Source of the DNA: an uncultured Spirochaetales bacterium
Lineage (GTDB): Bacteria > Spirochaetota > Spirochaetia > Sphaerochaetales > Sphaerochaetaceae
Reading direction: 5' to 3'
NCBI GenBank assembly: GCA_949285145.1
Contig: CASDXQ010000004.1
Coordinates: 25,193-89,192 of the forward strand
Length of the DNA stretch: 64,000 nucleotides
Translations under genes and position numbers: made by a program
Part shown: piece after piece, positions 41,809-51,105 of the stretch
Layout: each line of letters starts with the position of its first letter
How positions within the stretch are numbered: position 1 is the stretch's first letter
Notes under the pieces: generated by a model
What the model was told of the DNA's origin: nothing
What the model saw: only the letters and a program-made list of their open reading frames with translations
Databases searched by the model: none

Positions 41809-41842
41809 CCTCCGTTTCCGATGTGACGGAGGTTTTTCTTTT
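41809..41842 (+). terminator. terminator after yhcH
   Basis: CCTCCGT (41809-41815) pairs with ACGGAGG (41826-41832), followed directly by TTTTTCTTTT. Confidence 0.92.
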
Positions 41843-41881
41843 AAGGACAGGATAAACCTGGAAAAAAAGTGAGTTGAAATA

Positions 41882-41938
41882 TTGACAGGTGAAATAAGAA
41901 AGGTTACTATACAAACAACGATTAAACATATGTTTAAT
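41882..41938 (+). promoter_or_regulatory. promoter and ArsR-type operator of the HMA/ZntA operon
   Basis: TTGACA (41882-41887), a 17-base spacer and TACTAT (41905-41910) are followed by the perfect 18-bp palindrome ATTAAACATATGTTTAAT (41921-41938), placed over the expected start region. AAACATATGTTT-type palindromes are typical sites of ArsR/SmtB metal sensors; one is encoded at 39898-40263. Confidence 0.8.
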
Positions 41939-41953
41939 TAAAGAGGTGAGATC

Positions 41954-42172
41954 ATGAAGAAAACCTATTCAATTGAAGTTGACTGCGCCGCATGTGCGAA
42001 CAAGATGGAAGCCGCTGCGGCAAAAGTGAACGGTGTAAAGTCCTGTGTCGTGAATTTCATGATGCAGAAGATGACTGTGGAATTCGATGAAGGTGCTGAC
42101 AGAAATGCTGTCATGAACGATGTCGTGCATAGCTGTAAAAAGGTTGAAAGCGACTGTGAGATATTCCTCTGA
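41954..42172 (+). CDS. stand-alone heavy-metal-associated (HMA) protein
   Basis: The 72-residue protein is one ferredoxin-like HMA domain with the metal motif DCAACANKM (Cys11 and Cys14 of the CAAC) and VNFMMQKMTVEFDEG. It resembles metallochaperones and the N-terminal domains of metal ATPases, and lies 20 bases before such an ATPase that lacks one. It probably delivers or senses Zn2+, Cd2+ or a similar ion. The C-terminal CEIFL adds a further Cys. GAGGTGAG precedes the ATG. Confidence 0.88.
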   Translation: MKKTYSIEVDCAACANKMEAAAAKVNGVKSCVVNFMMQKMTVEFDEGADRNAVMNDVVHSCKKVESDCEIFL

Positions 42173-42192
42173 TATTCTCAGGGACGGCGTGT

Positions 42193-44079
42193 ATGAATAA
42201 AAAACAGAAAAAAATGCTTGCAAGAATTGCAGTATCTGCACTGCTGATGATTGTATTTGCCTTCATTCCTTCGAGCGGTCTAATAAGACTTGCCATGTAT
42301 CTGTTTGTGTATTTCCTCATCGGCTACGATATCCTGATAAAAGCGGGAAAGGGCATAATAAGGGGACAGGTGCTTGATGAATGTTTTCTCATGGCAATTG
42401 CGACAGTCGGCGCCATGGCCCTTGCGCTTTACGACAGAAGCGGCGATTACACTGAGGCGATTGCCGTCATGCTTTTCTACCAGATCGGAGAATTCTTCCA
42501 GAGCTATGCTGTCGGCAAAAGCCGCAGGAGCATCACGGCTCTTATGGATATAAGGCCGGATTATGCGAATATTGAAAGGGATGGAAAGATTGTCAGAGCC
42601 GATCCGGATGAAGTTGAAACCGGCAGCGTGATCATTGTGCAACCGGGTGAGAAGGTGCCAATAGACGGAATCGTTATCGAAGGAGCCTCTTCTCTCAATA
42701 CAAGCGCCCTGAGTGGAGAGAGTCTGCCGCGTGAGGTAAGGGAAGGCGATGAGATCATAAGCGGAAGCATAAACATGACCCGGGTGCTCAAAGTCAGGAC
42801 AACAAAGGAATTCGGAGAGTCCACGGTTTCGAAGATTCTTGATCTTGTGGAGAACGCGAGTTCCAGAAAAAGCAGGAGCGAGGATTTCATCTCCAAGTTT
42901 GCCCGTGTTTATACTCCGGCAGTGTGCATAGGCGCCCTTGTACTTGCAATTCTTCCACCGCTTGTGAATATCATCTTCCTCTCTTCTCCGGCGCAGTGGC
43001 ATACCTGGGTTTACAGAGCACTCACGTTCCTTGTCATAAGCTGTCCGTGTGCGCTTGTCATAAGCATACCGCTTTCTTTCTTTGCCGGCCTCGGCGGAGC
43101 CGGCAAGACAGGTGTGCTTGTCAAAGGTTCAAACTTCCTTGAAACACTTTCAAAGACGAAAATCGTCGTTTTTGATAAAACCGGCACTCTCACACAGGGT
43201 GTTTTTGAGGTAAGCGGCATCCATCACAATACAATGGAGAATGAGAAGATAATCGAGTATGCGGCTCTTGCCGAAAGTGCATCTTCCCACCCGATCAGCA
43301 AAAGCCTGCAGAGAAAGTACGGACTTGAACTGGACAGAAGCCGTGTCACTGACATCGAGGAGATCAGCGGTAACGGAGTGACAGCTGTCGTTGATTCCCA
43401 CTCCGTTGCCTGCGGCAATGACAAGCTCATGACGAGGCTTGGGATACAGTACATTCCCTGCCACAGCACCGGTACCATCATCCATGTTGCCATCGACGGT
43501 GCCTATGCCGGTCATATTGTGATATCCGATGTGATCAAGCCTGATGCGGCTGATGCAGTCAGACAGCTCAGGAAGGCAGGAGTCACGAAAACAGTCATGC
43601 TCACAGGCGATGACAGAAAGGTCGCCGCCAGCGTGGCCTCCCGGCTCGGCATTGACGAGTTCTATGCCAATCTCCTCCCTGCTGACAAGGTTGCCAGAGT
43701 CGAAGAACTTATTGCCGGCAGGAAAGGCAGCGATAAGCTTGCCTTTGTCGGTGACGGCATAAACGATGCGCCCGTGCTTGCCCGTGCTGATATCGGGATT
43801 GCAATGGGTGCGATGGGGTCGGATGCGGCTATCGAGGCTGCCGATGTTGTTCTCATGGATGACGATCCGGTGAAGATAGCAAAGGCGATAAAGATTTCAA
43901 GAAAGTGCCTCAGGATCGTTTATGAGAACATCGTTTTCGCAATAGGCGTAAAACTGATCTGCCTTCTGCTGGGCGCACTCGGCATTGCAGGCATGTGGCT
44001 TGCCATCTTTGCCGATGTCGGAGTCATGGTCATTGCCGTGCTCAATGCGATAAGGGCCTTGTTTGTCGAGAAATTATGA
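42193..44079 (+). CDS. Zn/Cd/Pb-type P1B ATPase (ZntA/CadA-like)
   Basis: The 628-residue pump has ALSGES (172-177), CPCALVISIPLSFFAGLG (CPC at 284-286), phospho-Asp328 in DKTGTLT and GDGINDAPVLARADIGIAMG. An Asp in the last membrane helices (FADVGVMVIAVLNA, about 608) matches the Zn/Cd/Pb-specific site of ZntA. It exports the metal from the cytoplasm. The N-terminal HMA domain is missing and is encoded separately just upstream. The ArsR-type palindrome at the promoter fits induction by metal. Confidence 0.92.
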   Translation: MNKKQKKMLARIAVSALLMIVFAFIPSSGLIRLAMYLFVYFLIGYDILIKAGKGIIRGQVLDECFLMAIATVGAMALALYDRSGDYTEAIAVMLFYQIGEFFQSYAVGKSRRSITALMDIRPDYANIERDGKIVRADPDEVETGSVIIVQPGEKVPIDGIVIEGASSLNTSALSGESLPREVREGDEIISGSINMTRVLKVRTTKEFGESTVSKILDLVENASSRKSRSEDFISKFARVYTPAVCIGALVLAILPPLVNIIFLSSPAQWHTWVYRALTFLVISCPCALVISIPLSFFAGLGGAGKTGVLVKGSNFLETLSKTKIVVFDKTGTLTQGVFEVSGIHHNTMENEKIIEYAALAESASSHPISKSLQRKYGLELDRSRVTDIEEISGNGVTAVVDSHSVACGNDKLMTRLGIQYIPCHSTGTIIHVAIDGAYAGHIVISDVIKPDAADAVRQLRKAGVTKTVMLTGDDRKVAASVASRLGIDEFYANLLPADKVARVEELIAGRKGSDKLAFVGDGINDAPVLARADIGIAMGAMGSDAAIEAADVVLMDDDPVKIAKAIKISRKCLRIVYENIVFAIGVKLICLLLGALGIAGMWLAIFADVGVMVIAVLNAIRALFVEKL

Positions 44080-44088
44080 TGTCCTGAT

Positions 44089-44123
44089 GGAAAATCTTCC
44101 CGGAGATACTGGGAAGATTTTCC
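44089..44123 (+). terminator. hairpin after the Zn/Cd ATPase
   Basis: GGAAAATCTTCCC (44089-44101) and GGGAAGATTTTCC (44111-44123) form a perfect 13-bp stem. The following TATTG is a weak T-tract. A second small stem (CCAC/GTGG) with TTTTT follows near 44128-44148. Confidence 0.75.
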
Positions 44124-44192
44124 TATTGCCACAGCAGTGGTGGTTTTTGTTCTGAAGTGAAGCTATAATAGCTATTATGGAGAATAGAAAAC

Positions 44193-45842
44193 ATGGTGAA
44201 GCTTCCCGTAGGTTCTGCTGATTTCGATTATATAAGACGAGAATGCTACTATTACGTTGACAAGACCCGTATGATCAGGCAGGTCATTGACGACAGTGCG
44301 AGGTCAATTCTCTTCACGCGGCCGAGACGTTTTGGGAAGACAACATTCATGACAATGCTCCGGTCTTTTTTTGACATACGCTCTGACAGTCATGCTTTCT
44401 TTGAATCTCTTGATGTGATGAATGACAGAGAGTTTGTTGACAAATGGATGAACAGTTGCCCTGTTGTCTATCTTACACTTAAAGATGTGGGCGGCAATGA
44501 TTTTTCCTCTGCTCTTGATGTGCTTTCTGACCGGCTTGCGGAGCTTTTTTCCTCATACAGCTTCATTGATGACGGTTCCTTAGGCGGCGATGAGGAGCTT
44601 TTCCGCCATATCCTGATGAAAACTGCTTCACTTGGTGAGATAAGACTTGCACTCAGTGTTCTGATCCGTCTTATATCCAGACATTACGGTAAAATGGTGG
44701 TTGTCCTCATTGATGAATATGATGTTCCGCTTGAAAGGGCTGCACAGAATGGCTTTTATGATGAGATGCTTGATGTCATACGCACTCTTTTCTCAACTGC
44801 CCTGAAAGACAATTCATTTGTAATGAAAAGCATTCTTACCGGATGCCTGAGAATTTCAAAGGAAAGCATTTTCACAGGTCTCAACAATCTTGCCGTGTAT
44901 TCAGTGACAGGAGTGAAATTCGCGGATGCTTTCGGCTTTACGGAAAGAGAAGTGGAGAAACTGCTGATTGATGCAGGTCTCCCAGAGTTTCATGATGTGC
45001 TGAAGAAATGGTATGACGGGTACAGAATAGGCAGTGAAAATCTCTACAGCCCATGGGACGTGATAAGATACGTTGACACTCTTCAGACAGACCGGAGCTG
45101 CAAACCCGAGAACTACTGGGCCAACTCCAGCGGAAATGAAATCATACGAAGAGCGATAGACAGTACATGCACATCCGTTTCTGATGAATTCTCCACCTTG
45201 ATCGAAAGTGGATGCATCCCTGTCCATCTTGATGAGGATCTTACCTATGCCGCGCCTGTTTCTGACAAAGACGGGATATGGAGCCTGATGCTGGAAACAG
45301 GTTACCTGACTTTAGGCGGCAAGTATGAACCGAATGGTGAGACTTTAGTCAGAATACCTAATGACGAGATCCGCCATCTGTTCATTTCTTCAGTCAATAG
45401 CTGGTTCTATGAGAATATCAGAAAAGACAATCTTTCGCCGTTCTTCGCCGCATTGTGGGACGGAGATGAGGTGACACTCTCATCAAGCATCTCAGATTAT
45501 CTTTTCAGGACAATCAGCTATTATGATTACAGCGAGTCTTTCTATCATGCCTTCCTGACTGGTATCCTGTCTGCATCATCGTACATTGTTAAGTCCAATA
45601 TCCAGTCTGGTACAGGCCGCCCAGACATTGTTCTGCTCGATCCTTCGAACCGCAGGGCGGCAGTCTTCGAACTGAAACGGGCATCTGAATCTTCCCTTAT
45701 GGAAAAATGTGCAGAAGATGCCGTAAGACAGATTGAGGAAATGAAATACGGAAAAGACATGAGCGGGTACCGGAAAGTCACGGGGTATGGGATTTCATTC
45801 TTCCGTAAAGATGCGCTGGTCAGGAAAACACAGATTCTCTGA
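44193..45842 (+). CDS. AAA-ATPase-like protein with C-terminal PD-(D/E)XK nuclease-like domain
   Basis: The 549-residue protein has an N-terminal AAA-ATPase-like region (YYVDKTRMIRQVI, P-loop TRPRRFGKTTFM, Walker B VVVLIDEYDVPL) and a C-terminal DUF1703-type nuclease-like domain (GRPDIVLLDPS ... AAVFELK). These proteins are found in many copies in gut anaerobes, including spirochaetes; a role in defence or mobile elements is often suggested but not shown. GGAG precedes the ATG. It stands alone between two hairpins. Confidence 0.85.
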   Translation: MVKLPVGSADFDYIRRECYYYVDKTRMIRQVIDDSARSILFTRPRRFGKTTFMTMLRSFFDIRSDSHAFFESLDVMNDREFVDKWMNSCPVVYLTLKDVGGNDFSSALDVLSDRLAELFSSYSFIDDGSLGGDEELFRHILMKTASLGEIRLALSVLIRLISRHYGKMVVVLIDEYDVPLERAAQNGFYDEMLDVIRTLFSTALKDNSFVMKSILTGCLRISKESIFTGLNNLAVYSVTGVKFADAFGFTEREVEKLLIDAGLPEFHDVLKKWYDGYRIGSENLYSPWDVIRYVDTLQTDRSCKPENYWANSSGNEIIRRAIDSTCTSVSDEFSTLIESGCIPVHLDEDLTYAAPVSDKDGIWSLMLETGYLTLGGKYEPNGETLVRIPNDEIRHLFISSVNSWFYENIRKDNLSPFFAALWDGDEVTLSSSISDYLFRTISYYDYSESFYHAFLTGILSASSYIVKSNIQSGTGRPDIVLLDPSNRRAAVFELKRASESSLMEKCAEDAVRQIEEMKYGKDMSGYRKVTGYGISFFRKDALVRKTQIL

Positions 45843-45846
45843 AAAT

Positions 45847-45876
45847 ATGCACCCCTCTGCAGTGTACGGGGTGCAT
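45847..45876. terminator. hairpin between convergent genes
   Basis: ATGCACCCC (45847-45855) and GGGGTGCAT (45868-45876) form a perfect 9-bp stem after the AAA gene and before the aldo-keto reductase stop. T-tracts are poor on both sides. Confidence 0.6.
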
Positions 45877-45891
45877 GATTCAAACATAGTT

Positions 45892-46998
45892 TTAATTAGC
45901 TTTTTCGTATCTGAAAACAGCCTGTTCAAGGTAGCGGCGGACCGGCAGGTGCTGCGGGCAGGCTTTCTCGCATTTTCCGCATTTGAGACATGCTGATGCC
46001 TTCACTTTATCTGTGATCTCATCATAGCTTCTCTCTTCTCTCCTGTTCATCAATGCGAAGATTGAAGGAATGGGCATGTCCACGGGACAGACTTCAGTGC
46101 AGTAATTACATTTCGTGCATGCAATGCTTCCCTCTCTCTTTATTATTGCTGCGGCTTTGCAGATTGCGTCCTTTTCCTTTTCATCAAGAGGTTTTGCCTC
46201 CTTGAATGTCTTTATGTTGTCTTCAACCTGTTCCATACTGCTCATGCCGGAGAGTATGACTTTAACATTGTCAAGATCATTCACGAAACGCAGTGCATAT
46301 GAAGCATTGGATCCTCTGTCTTCAAGTGCATTGAATACAGCTTCAGCCGCAGGATGCAGGGAAGACAGATTTCCGCCTTTCACGGGTTCCATGACGATTA
46401 CGGGGCATCCGAATTCAACACATGTCTCATAGCACAGTCTTGACTGGACTTTTTCATCTTCCCAGTCTGCATAGTTTATCTGGAGCTGTACGAATTCTAT
46501 TGCCTTCTGCTCGCTGAGGATCTTTCTCAGCACTTCGGCACTGTCGTGGAATGACATTCCCACATGACGGATCTTTCCTTCCTCCTTAAGCCGGGATGCG
46601 ACGGCAAAGGCATTGGTGGAGCAGTATTTCCTGTATGATTCGCCGTCAAGTGCATGCATGAGGTAGTAGTCAAAGTATCCGGCTCCGCACTGGGCAAGCT
46701 GATTTTCAAAGAGGGGACGTATGTCTTCTTCTTTTTTGAAAAAACCGTTTGAAAGCTTGTCGGCAAGAAGATAGCTTTCCCTTGGATAGCGGCTGGTGAG
46801 GGCTTCCTTCACAGCTTTCTCGCTTCTTCCGTTGAGGTAACCGTGTGCAGTGTCGAAATAGTTGAAACCTTCCTTTATGAAAAGATCAACCATTTTCTTG
46901 ACGGTCTCTATGTCTATCGCTCCGTCCGGGGTAAGGGGGAAACGCATGCATCCCAGTCCCAGTTTTTTCCTCACATCTTTGAAAACATCATCTTTCAT
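45892..46998 (-). CDS. aldo/keto reductase with ferredoxin-type Fe-S domain
   Basis: The 368-residue protein has an aldo-keto reductase barrel (LGLGCMRFPLTPDG, the catalytic region FDTAHGYLNGRSE, YYLMHALDG, VGMSFHD) and a C-terminal extension with two 4Fe-4S motifs (CTKCNYCTEVCPVDMP and CLKCGKCEKACPQHLP). The form is common in anaerobes and clostridia; substrates are mostly unknown. AAGGAG precedes the ATG. It is followed upstream on the same strand by a Gfo/Idh/MocA gene with no gap, so the two are probably one operon. Confidence 0.88.
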   Translation of the reverse strand: MKDDVFKDVRKKLGLGCMRFPLTPDGAIDIETVKKMVDLFIKEGFNYFDTAHGYLNGRSEKAVKEALTSRYPRESYLLADKLSNGFFKKEEDIRPLFENQLAQCGAGYFDYYLMHALDGESYRKYCSTNAFAVASRLKEEGKIRHVGMSFHDSAEVLRKILSEQKAIEFVQLQINYADWEDEKVQSRLCYETCVEFGCPVIVMEPVKGGNLSSLHPAAEAVFNALEDRGSNASYALRFVNDLDNVKVILSGMSSMEQVEDNIKTFKEAKPLDEKEKDAICKAAAIIKREGSIACTKCNYCTEVCPVDMPIPSIFALMNRREERSYDEITDKVKASACLKCGKCEKACPQHLPVRRYLEQAVFRYEKAN

Positions 46999-48168
46999 TC
47001 ATATCTCCTTTTTCTCTGCGGCACTGCCGAGACTCATGCTGCCGCTCTGCGCTTCGGTTGAAACCGTTTTGCGGAAGTATTTCGGCATTGTCTTCTCAAG
47101 TCCTTCCTTTGTGTATACCGGGCTGTCTTTACCAAGGGGGAAACTGACAGCTTTTTCTGTGGCGGCTGAAAGGTAGAAGGCATCCACGAACTCGGTTGCC
47201 CGTCTGCCGTCAAGGCCGTTCACTTCCGGCTTCCTTCCTTCTTCAAGTGCATCAATGAAACGTGAGAAAGCACCATCATGTCCTTCTTTTTCCAGCATCG
47301 GTATCGAGTCGTATATCTCCTGAAGTCTTTTCTCTTCGGCCTCATCTCTTTCCGGATACCCGTTGGGCTGCGGCTTTGATACATGCACAGACCATTCAGG
47401 CAGGGTGATGCTTGCCTTTTCGCACTGTATCCTGAAGCCCTGGTATTCATTCATGTCATTGAGCGACACGGAGAAGGAAGCCAGTGCGGAAGGAAAGGTG
47501 ATGAATGCAAACCCCATATCTTCAGCCTCGCAGTTTGTGTGGCGCATATTCCTCATGATGGCATTTATATTCTGTGCCTGTCCTCCCATGAGCCAGAGCA
47601 GCATGTCCACCTGATGTATGCCCTGGGCTGTCAGCGTGCCGCCGCCTTCGCTTTCCCATGTTCCTCTCCAGTACAGGTTGTGGTAATTCGCTCCCCTGAA
47701 CCAGTGCGATGTGACATCAACGGAAAGTATTTTCCCGAAGATTCCCTCATCAAGCATTTTCTTTGCTTTCTGAACTGCTGTGTAATAACGGTTCTGGAAG
47801 ATTAATCCCAGTCTTTTCCCGCTTCTTTTTTCAGCTTCAAGCATCTCATCCTCTTCTTCGAGGGTAAGTGCCATGGGTTTTTCAAGAATGACATGCCTGC
47901 CGTTTTCAAGAAAGGCAATTGTGACTTCCCTGTGAAGGGCGGGGGGCAGTGCGATTGCCGCCACGTCTATGTCGTCTCTTTCAAGCAGACTCTTCCAGTC
48001 ATCTGTTATCGTGATGTCATCAGGAAGGCTGAATTCCTTTTTAAGGTCATGACACTTTGAAACTGTCCTTGAACACAATGCACTGACAGTGCATCTTTTG
48101 TCATTGAGAATGGCTTTGAGGTGGGTTTTGCCGATTCCGCCCACGCCTATGATCGCGAATTTGTACAT
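46999..48168 (-). CDS. Gfo/Idh/MocA-family sugar oxidoreductase
   Basis: The 389-residue protein has an N-terminal Rossmann domain (MYKFAIIGVGGIGKTHLKAI), the EKPMALTLEE catalytic-Lys segment and a C-terminal beta-sheet domain with HWFRGANYHNLYWRGTWESEGGGTLTAQGIHQVDML, in which the His/Asp pair is typical. It would oxidise or reduce a sugar or inositol derivative with NAD(P). The ATG at 48168 gives the normal N-terminus; a longer start adds 17 unlikely residues. TATAAT ends 6 bases before it. Confidence 0.9.
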   Translation of the reverse strand: MYKFAIIGVGGIGKTHLKAILNDKRCTVSALCSRTVSKCHDLKKEFSLPDDITITDDWKSLLERDDIDVAAIALPPALHREVTIAFLENGRHVILEKPMALTLEEEDEMLEAEKRSGKRLGLIFQNRYYTAVQKAKKMLDEGIFGKILSVDVTSHWFRGANYHNLYWRGTWESEGGGTLTAQGIHQVDMLLWLMGGQAQNINAIMRNMRHTNCEAEDMGFAFITFPSALASFSVSLNDMNEYQGFRIQCEKASITLPEWSVHVSKPQPNGYPERDEAEEKRLQEIYDSIPMLEKEGHDGAFSRFIDALEEGRKPEVNGLDGRRATEFVDAFYLSAATEKAVSFPLGKDSPVYTKEGLEKTMPKYFRKTVSTEAQSGSMSLGSAAEKKEI

Positions 48169-48282
48169 GAATAAATTATATAGCACCAACAAGGTTTCAC
48201 GTTCTAGTGCAAATTTCACAGAGTTTGAACAAAATTGATTAATGTATTGTTAATGTAAATGGCGGGGAATATAATCAGAACA
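48169..48282. promoter_or_regulatory. divergent promoters that abut both start codons
   Basis: For the minus-strand oxidoreductase, TATAAT (plus 48175-48180) is 6 bases from the ATG, in a TGCTATATAAT context that offers an extended -10. For trkA, TTGTTA (48247-48252), a 17-base spacer and TATAAT (48270-48275) end 7 bases before the ATG at 48283. Neither gene has a convincing ribosome site. Confidence 0.65.
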
Positions 48283-49650
48283 ATGAACGTAGTAATATTC
48301 GGGGCGGGACGGAGAGGACTGCGTCTGGCCCGTCATCTTATTGAAGAAGAAAAATCAGTGACATTTCTGGATAACAGCCCTGCCCGCTGTGCTCTTGCAC
48401 AGAGCAAGCTTGACTGTATGGCGGTGACAGGATCTGCAACCGACATCGAGAAACTTGATGAATGCGGCTGCGAGAATGCCGACATAGCAGTGGCGGTCAC
48501 GGACAGTGATGAAGTGAATCTCGTAAGCTGCGGCATCGTCACATCACGCTATCCCAGGGTGAAGACCATCGCAACGATAAGAAGCCTTACATATCTGTCT
48601 GATTCGACGGGAAAGCCTTTCTCGCTTCTCGGCATTGACCATATAGTCAATCCGGAACAGGAGGCGGCAAGCCGCATTCAGGATATCATAGTATCGGGAC
48701 TTTTCAGCGACATATCATATTTCCCGGGTGCACATTACATCGTATTCACGACAAGCGTGAACAAAGACGGCATGTTTGCGGGTAAGAGTCTCATAGACAT
48801 AAAGAAGGAACTTCCCGGACGCTACCTCATAGCCGGTGTCAGCCACAAGGGAAAGACATTCACTCCATCCGGTACGACTGTTCTGTATGAGGGGGATGAG
48901 ATCGCAGTTATCTGTGATGATGATGAAAGGGAGGATGTGTACAGCCACTTCGGCATTGCAAACACCACTTTCTCCCTCAAAAGGATAATTCTTGTCGGCG
49001 CCACAAGGATCTGCCGCTATCTTCTCATGAAGCTTCCGGCGAAAATGCACAGGCATATCACCCTCGTGGAGAAAGATGAGAACATCTGCAGGGAATTCAG
49101 CGATATCTTTCCTGACATACTCATCCTGAACGGGGCAATCACCGATGAGAACTTCTGGGATGAGGAGAACATAGGTGGATCTGATCTGTTTGTCGCGATG
49201 ACTGAGAATGACGAGCTTAATGTCATTGTCAGCAGTTATGCTAAAAAGCAGGGCACGAAGCGTTCGATCTGCCTTATCAAGACCAACAACAACTATATAG
49301 CACTGGCACGTGCCATGGGCATTGACGCCGCAGTCTCGACAACGGAGTCTACGGTTGATGCAATCATGAAGATCCTTCGCGGCGATAATGTCAGGACGCT
49401 GCACTCGATTTTCGACGGCAGGATCGAGATTTATGAGTTTGTCATCAAGCCCGGCTTCCTGCACCTCAACAAGTGTCTGAAGGACATTAATTTCAAGAAA
49501 GCCGCAGTCATTGCAGGTGTCAGCCGCGGAGATGACAATTTCATTCCTGACGGCAATTACAGCTTCCGCGAAGGGGACACGGTTCTTGTTGTCTCTCTTC
49601 ATGAAGACTATGACTATGTGCAGGAACTTTTCGGACAGGGAGATGCATAG
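48283..49650 (+). CDS. trkA: Trk potassium-uptake regulatory protein TrkA
   Basis: The 455-residue protein has the duplicated TrkA layout: RCK/TrkA-N (MNVVIFGAGRRGLRLARHL), TrkA-C, a second TrkA-N (RIILVGATRICRYLLMKLP) and a second TrkA-C ending in FREGDTVLVVSLHED. It binds nucleotides and gates the TrkH channel at the inner face of the membrane. The ATG at 48283 is chosen over one eight codons upstream because the -10 box lies between them. trkH follows 3 bases after the stop. Confidence 0.92.
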   Translation: MNVVIFGAGRRGLRLARHLIEEEKSVTFLDNSPARCALAQSKLDCMAVTGSATDIEKLDECGCENADIAVAVTDSDEVNLVSCGIVTSRYPRVKTIATIRSLTYLSDSTGKPFSLLGIDHIVNPEQEAASRIQDIIVSGLFSDISYFPGAHYIVFTTSVNKDGMFAGKSLIDIKKELPGRYLIAGVSHKGKTFTPSGTTVLYEGDEIAVICDDDEREDVYSHFGIANTTFSLKRIILVGATRICRYLLMKLPAKMHRHITLVEKDENICREFSDIFPDILILNGAITDENFWDEENIGGSDLFVAMTENDELNVIVSSYAKKQGTKRSICLIKTNNNYIALARAMGIDAAVSTTESTVDAIMKILRGDNVRTLHSIFDGRIEIYEFVIKPGFLHLNKCLKDINFKKAAVIAGVSRGDDNFIPDGNYSFREGDTVLVVSLHEDYDYVQELFGQGDA

Positions 49651-49653
49651 ACT

Positions 49654-51105
49654 ATGAATCCCAGGTCGGTCACTCGTCTTCTCAGTCTTATAACGATCTT
49701 CATGGCACTTATCCTTTTCATCCCGACCCTCGTATCGGTTTATTATGATGAAGGGGAGGCGATAAAGGCTTTTCTCATAACAATTGTCATAATGCTTGCC
49801 GTTTCGCTTGCCGGACTGTTTTTCACAAGAAACATCAGGAACTTCAGGATAAGCGTCAAGGACAGTTATCTTTTCGTAACGCTCACATGGGTCATCCTGA
49901 CCTTTTTCGGTGCAATTCCCCTTTATCTTACAGATGTGCTTGACAATTTCGCGCAGTGTTATTTCGAGATCATGTCGGGCTTCACCACAACCGGTGCCGC
50001 CGCAATGGTGGGAATTGATACAAAGATGAAGGGAATCCTTTTCTGGAGAAACATGACCAACTGGCTGGGCGGTATGGGTATCGTCGTGCTTTTCGTCGCA
50101 GTCCTTCCGGCTCTCGGTGTCAAGGGCACAGCCCTTTACGGTGCTGAGTCCGTCGGCCCGACAAAAGACAAGCTGAGGCCGAAGATAAAGGAAACCGCCA
50201 TTATCCTCTGGGGGCTTTACACCGGTATTTCAGCGCTGCAGGTTGTCCTCCTCATGCTCGGAGGCCTGGACTGGTTCAATGCGCTGACTGTCATGTTCGG
50301 CACCATGGGTGCTGCCGGCTATGCGCCTCATGATGCATCCATAGCTTTCTATGAGTCCGCCTATGTGGAATGGGTGTGTATAATCTTCATGTTCATCGCA
50401 GGTTCAAACTTCGCGCTTTACTACAGAATCCTGCAGAAGAAATTCTCGAAGGTGTTTCATGACGGAGAGTACCGCCTTTACTGGAAGATCGTGCTTTTTT
50501 CCACGCTTTTCGTCTCGATAAGCCTGTTCTCAAAGGGGCTTTTCAACCTCAGTGATTCAATCAGGCATGCCGCATTCCAGGTTGTGAGTTTCATCACCAC
50601 CACAGGGTTCAGCAGTACGAACTACACGCACTGGCCGATTTTCGCCCAGACGGTTCTTTATGTGCTCTGCTATGTCGGAGGCTGTGCCGGCTCCACAGGC
50701 GGCGGCATCAAGGTTGTCCGTATCGGCGTGATGATGAAGCTTTTCAAGAATTCAATGGTCAAGAGATTCCACCCAAATGCCATCACAACCGTGCGCCTGG
50801 GCGAGGACAAGTATTCCAATGACACGATTCAGGCCATTGCCGGATTCGTAGGCTTTTACATCACAAATGCGATCATAGGCACTCTGGTGCTTTCACTGAC
50901 CGAAGTTGATTTCCTTGTGGTTCACACATCAGTTCTGCTGACACTGGGCAACATAGGAATAGGTCTTGGAGGCATAGGAACCGACTTCACATTCGCAATC
51001 TACCCTGAATGGGCATTGTGGTGTTTCTCGTTTCTGATGCTCGTCGGCCGTCTTGAGCTCTTTACTGTATATTCACTTTTCACACGTGAGTTCTGGAGGC
51101 GCTGA
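49654..51105 (+). CDS. trkH: Trk potassium-uptake channel protein TrkH
   Basis: The 483-residue membrane protein has the four-repeat TrkH/KtrB channel arrangement, with selectivity-filter-like segments such as MSGFTTTGAAAM, TMGAAGYAPH, ITTTGFSSTNY and TLGNIGIGLGGIG, and GGCAGSTGGGIKVVR in the gating region. With TrkA it takes up K+. The ribosome site GGGAGATG overlaps the trkA stop. Its 3' end overlaps the convergent MATE gene by 26 bases. Confidence 0.93.
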   Translation: MNPRSVTRLLSLITIFMALILFIPTLVSVYYDEGEAIKAFLITIVIMLAVSLAGLFFTRNIRNFRISVKDSYLFVTLTWVILTFFGAIPLYLTDVLDNFAQCYFEIMSGFTTTGAAAMVGIDTKMKGILFWRNMTNWLGGMGIVVLFVAVLPALGVKGTALYGAESVGPTKDKLRPKIKETAIILWGLYTGISALQVVLLMLGGLDWFNALTVMFGTMGAAGYAPHDASIAFYESAYVEWVCIIFMFIAGSNFALYYRILQKKFSKVFHDGEYRLYWKIVLFSTLFVSISLFSKGLFNLSDSIRHAAFQVVSFITTTGFSSTNYTHWPIFAQTVLYVLCYVGGCAGSTGGGIKVVRIGVMMKLFKNSMVKRFHPNAITTVRLGEDKYSNDTIQAIAGFVGFYITNAIIGTLVLSLTEVDFLVVHTSVLLTLGNIGIGLGGIGTDFTFAIYPEWALWCFSFLMLVGRLELFTVYSLFTREFWRR

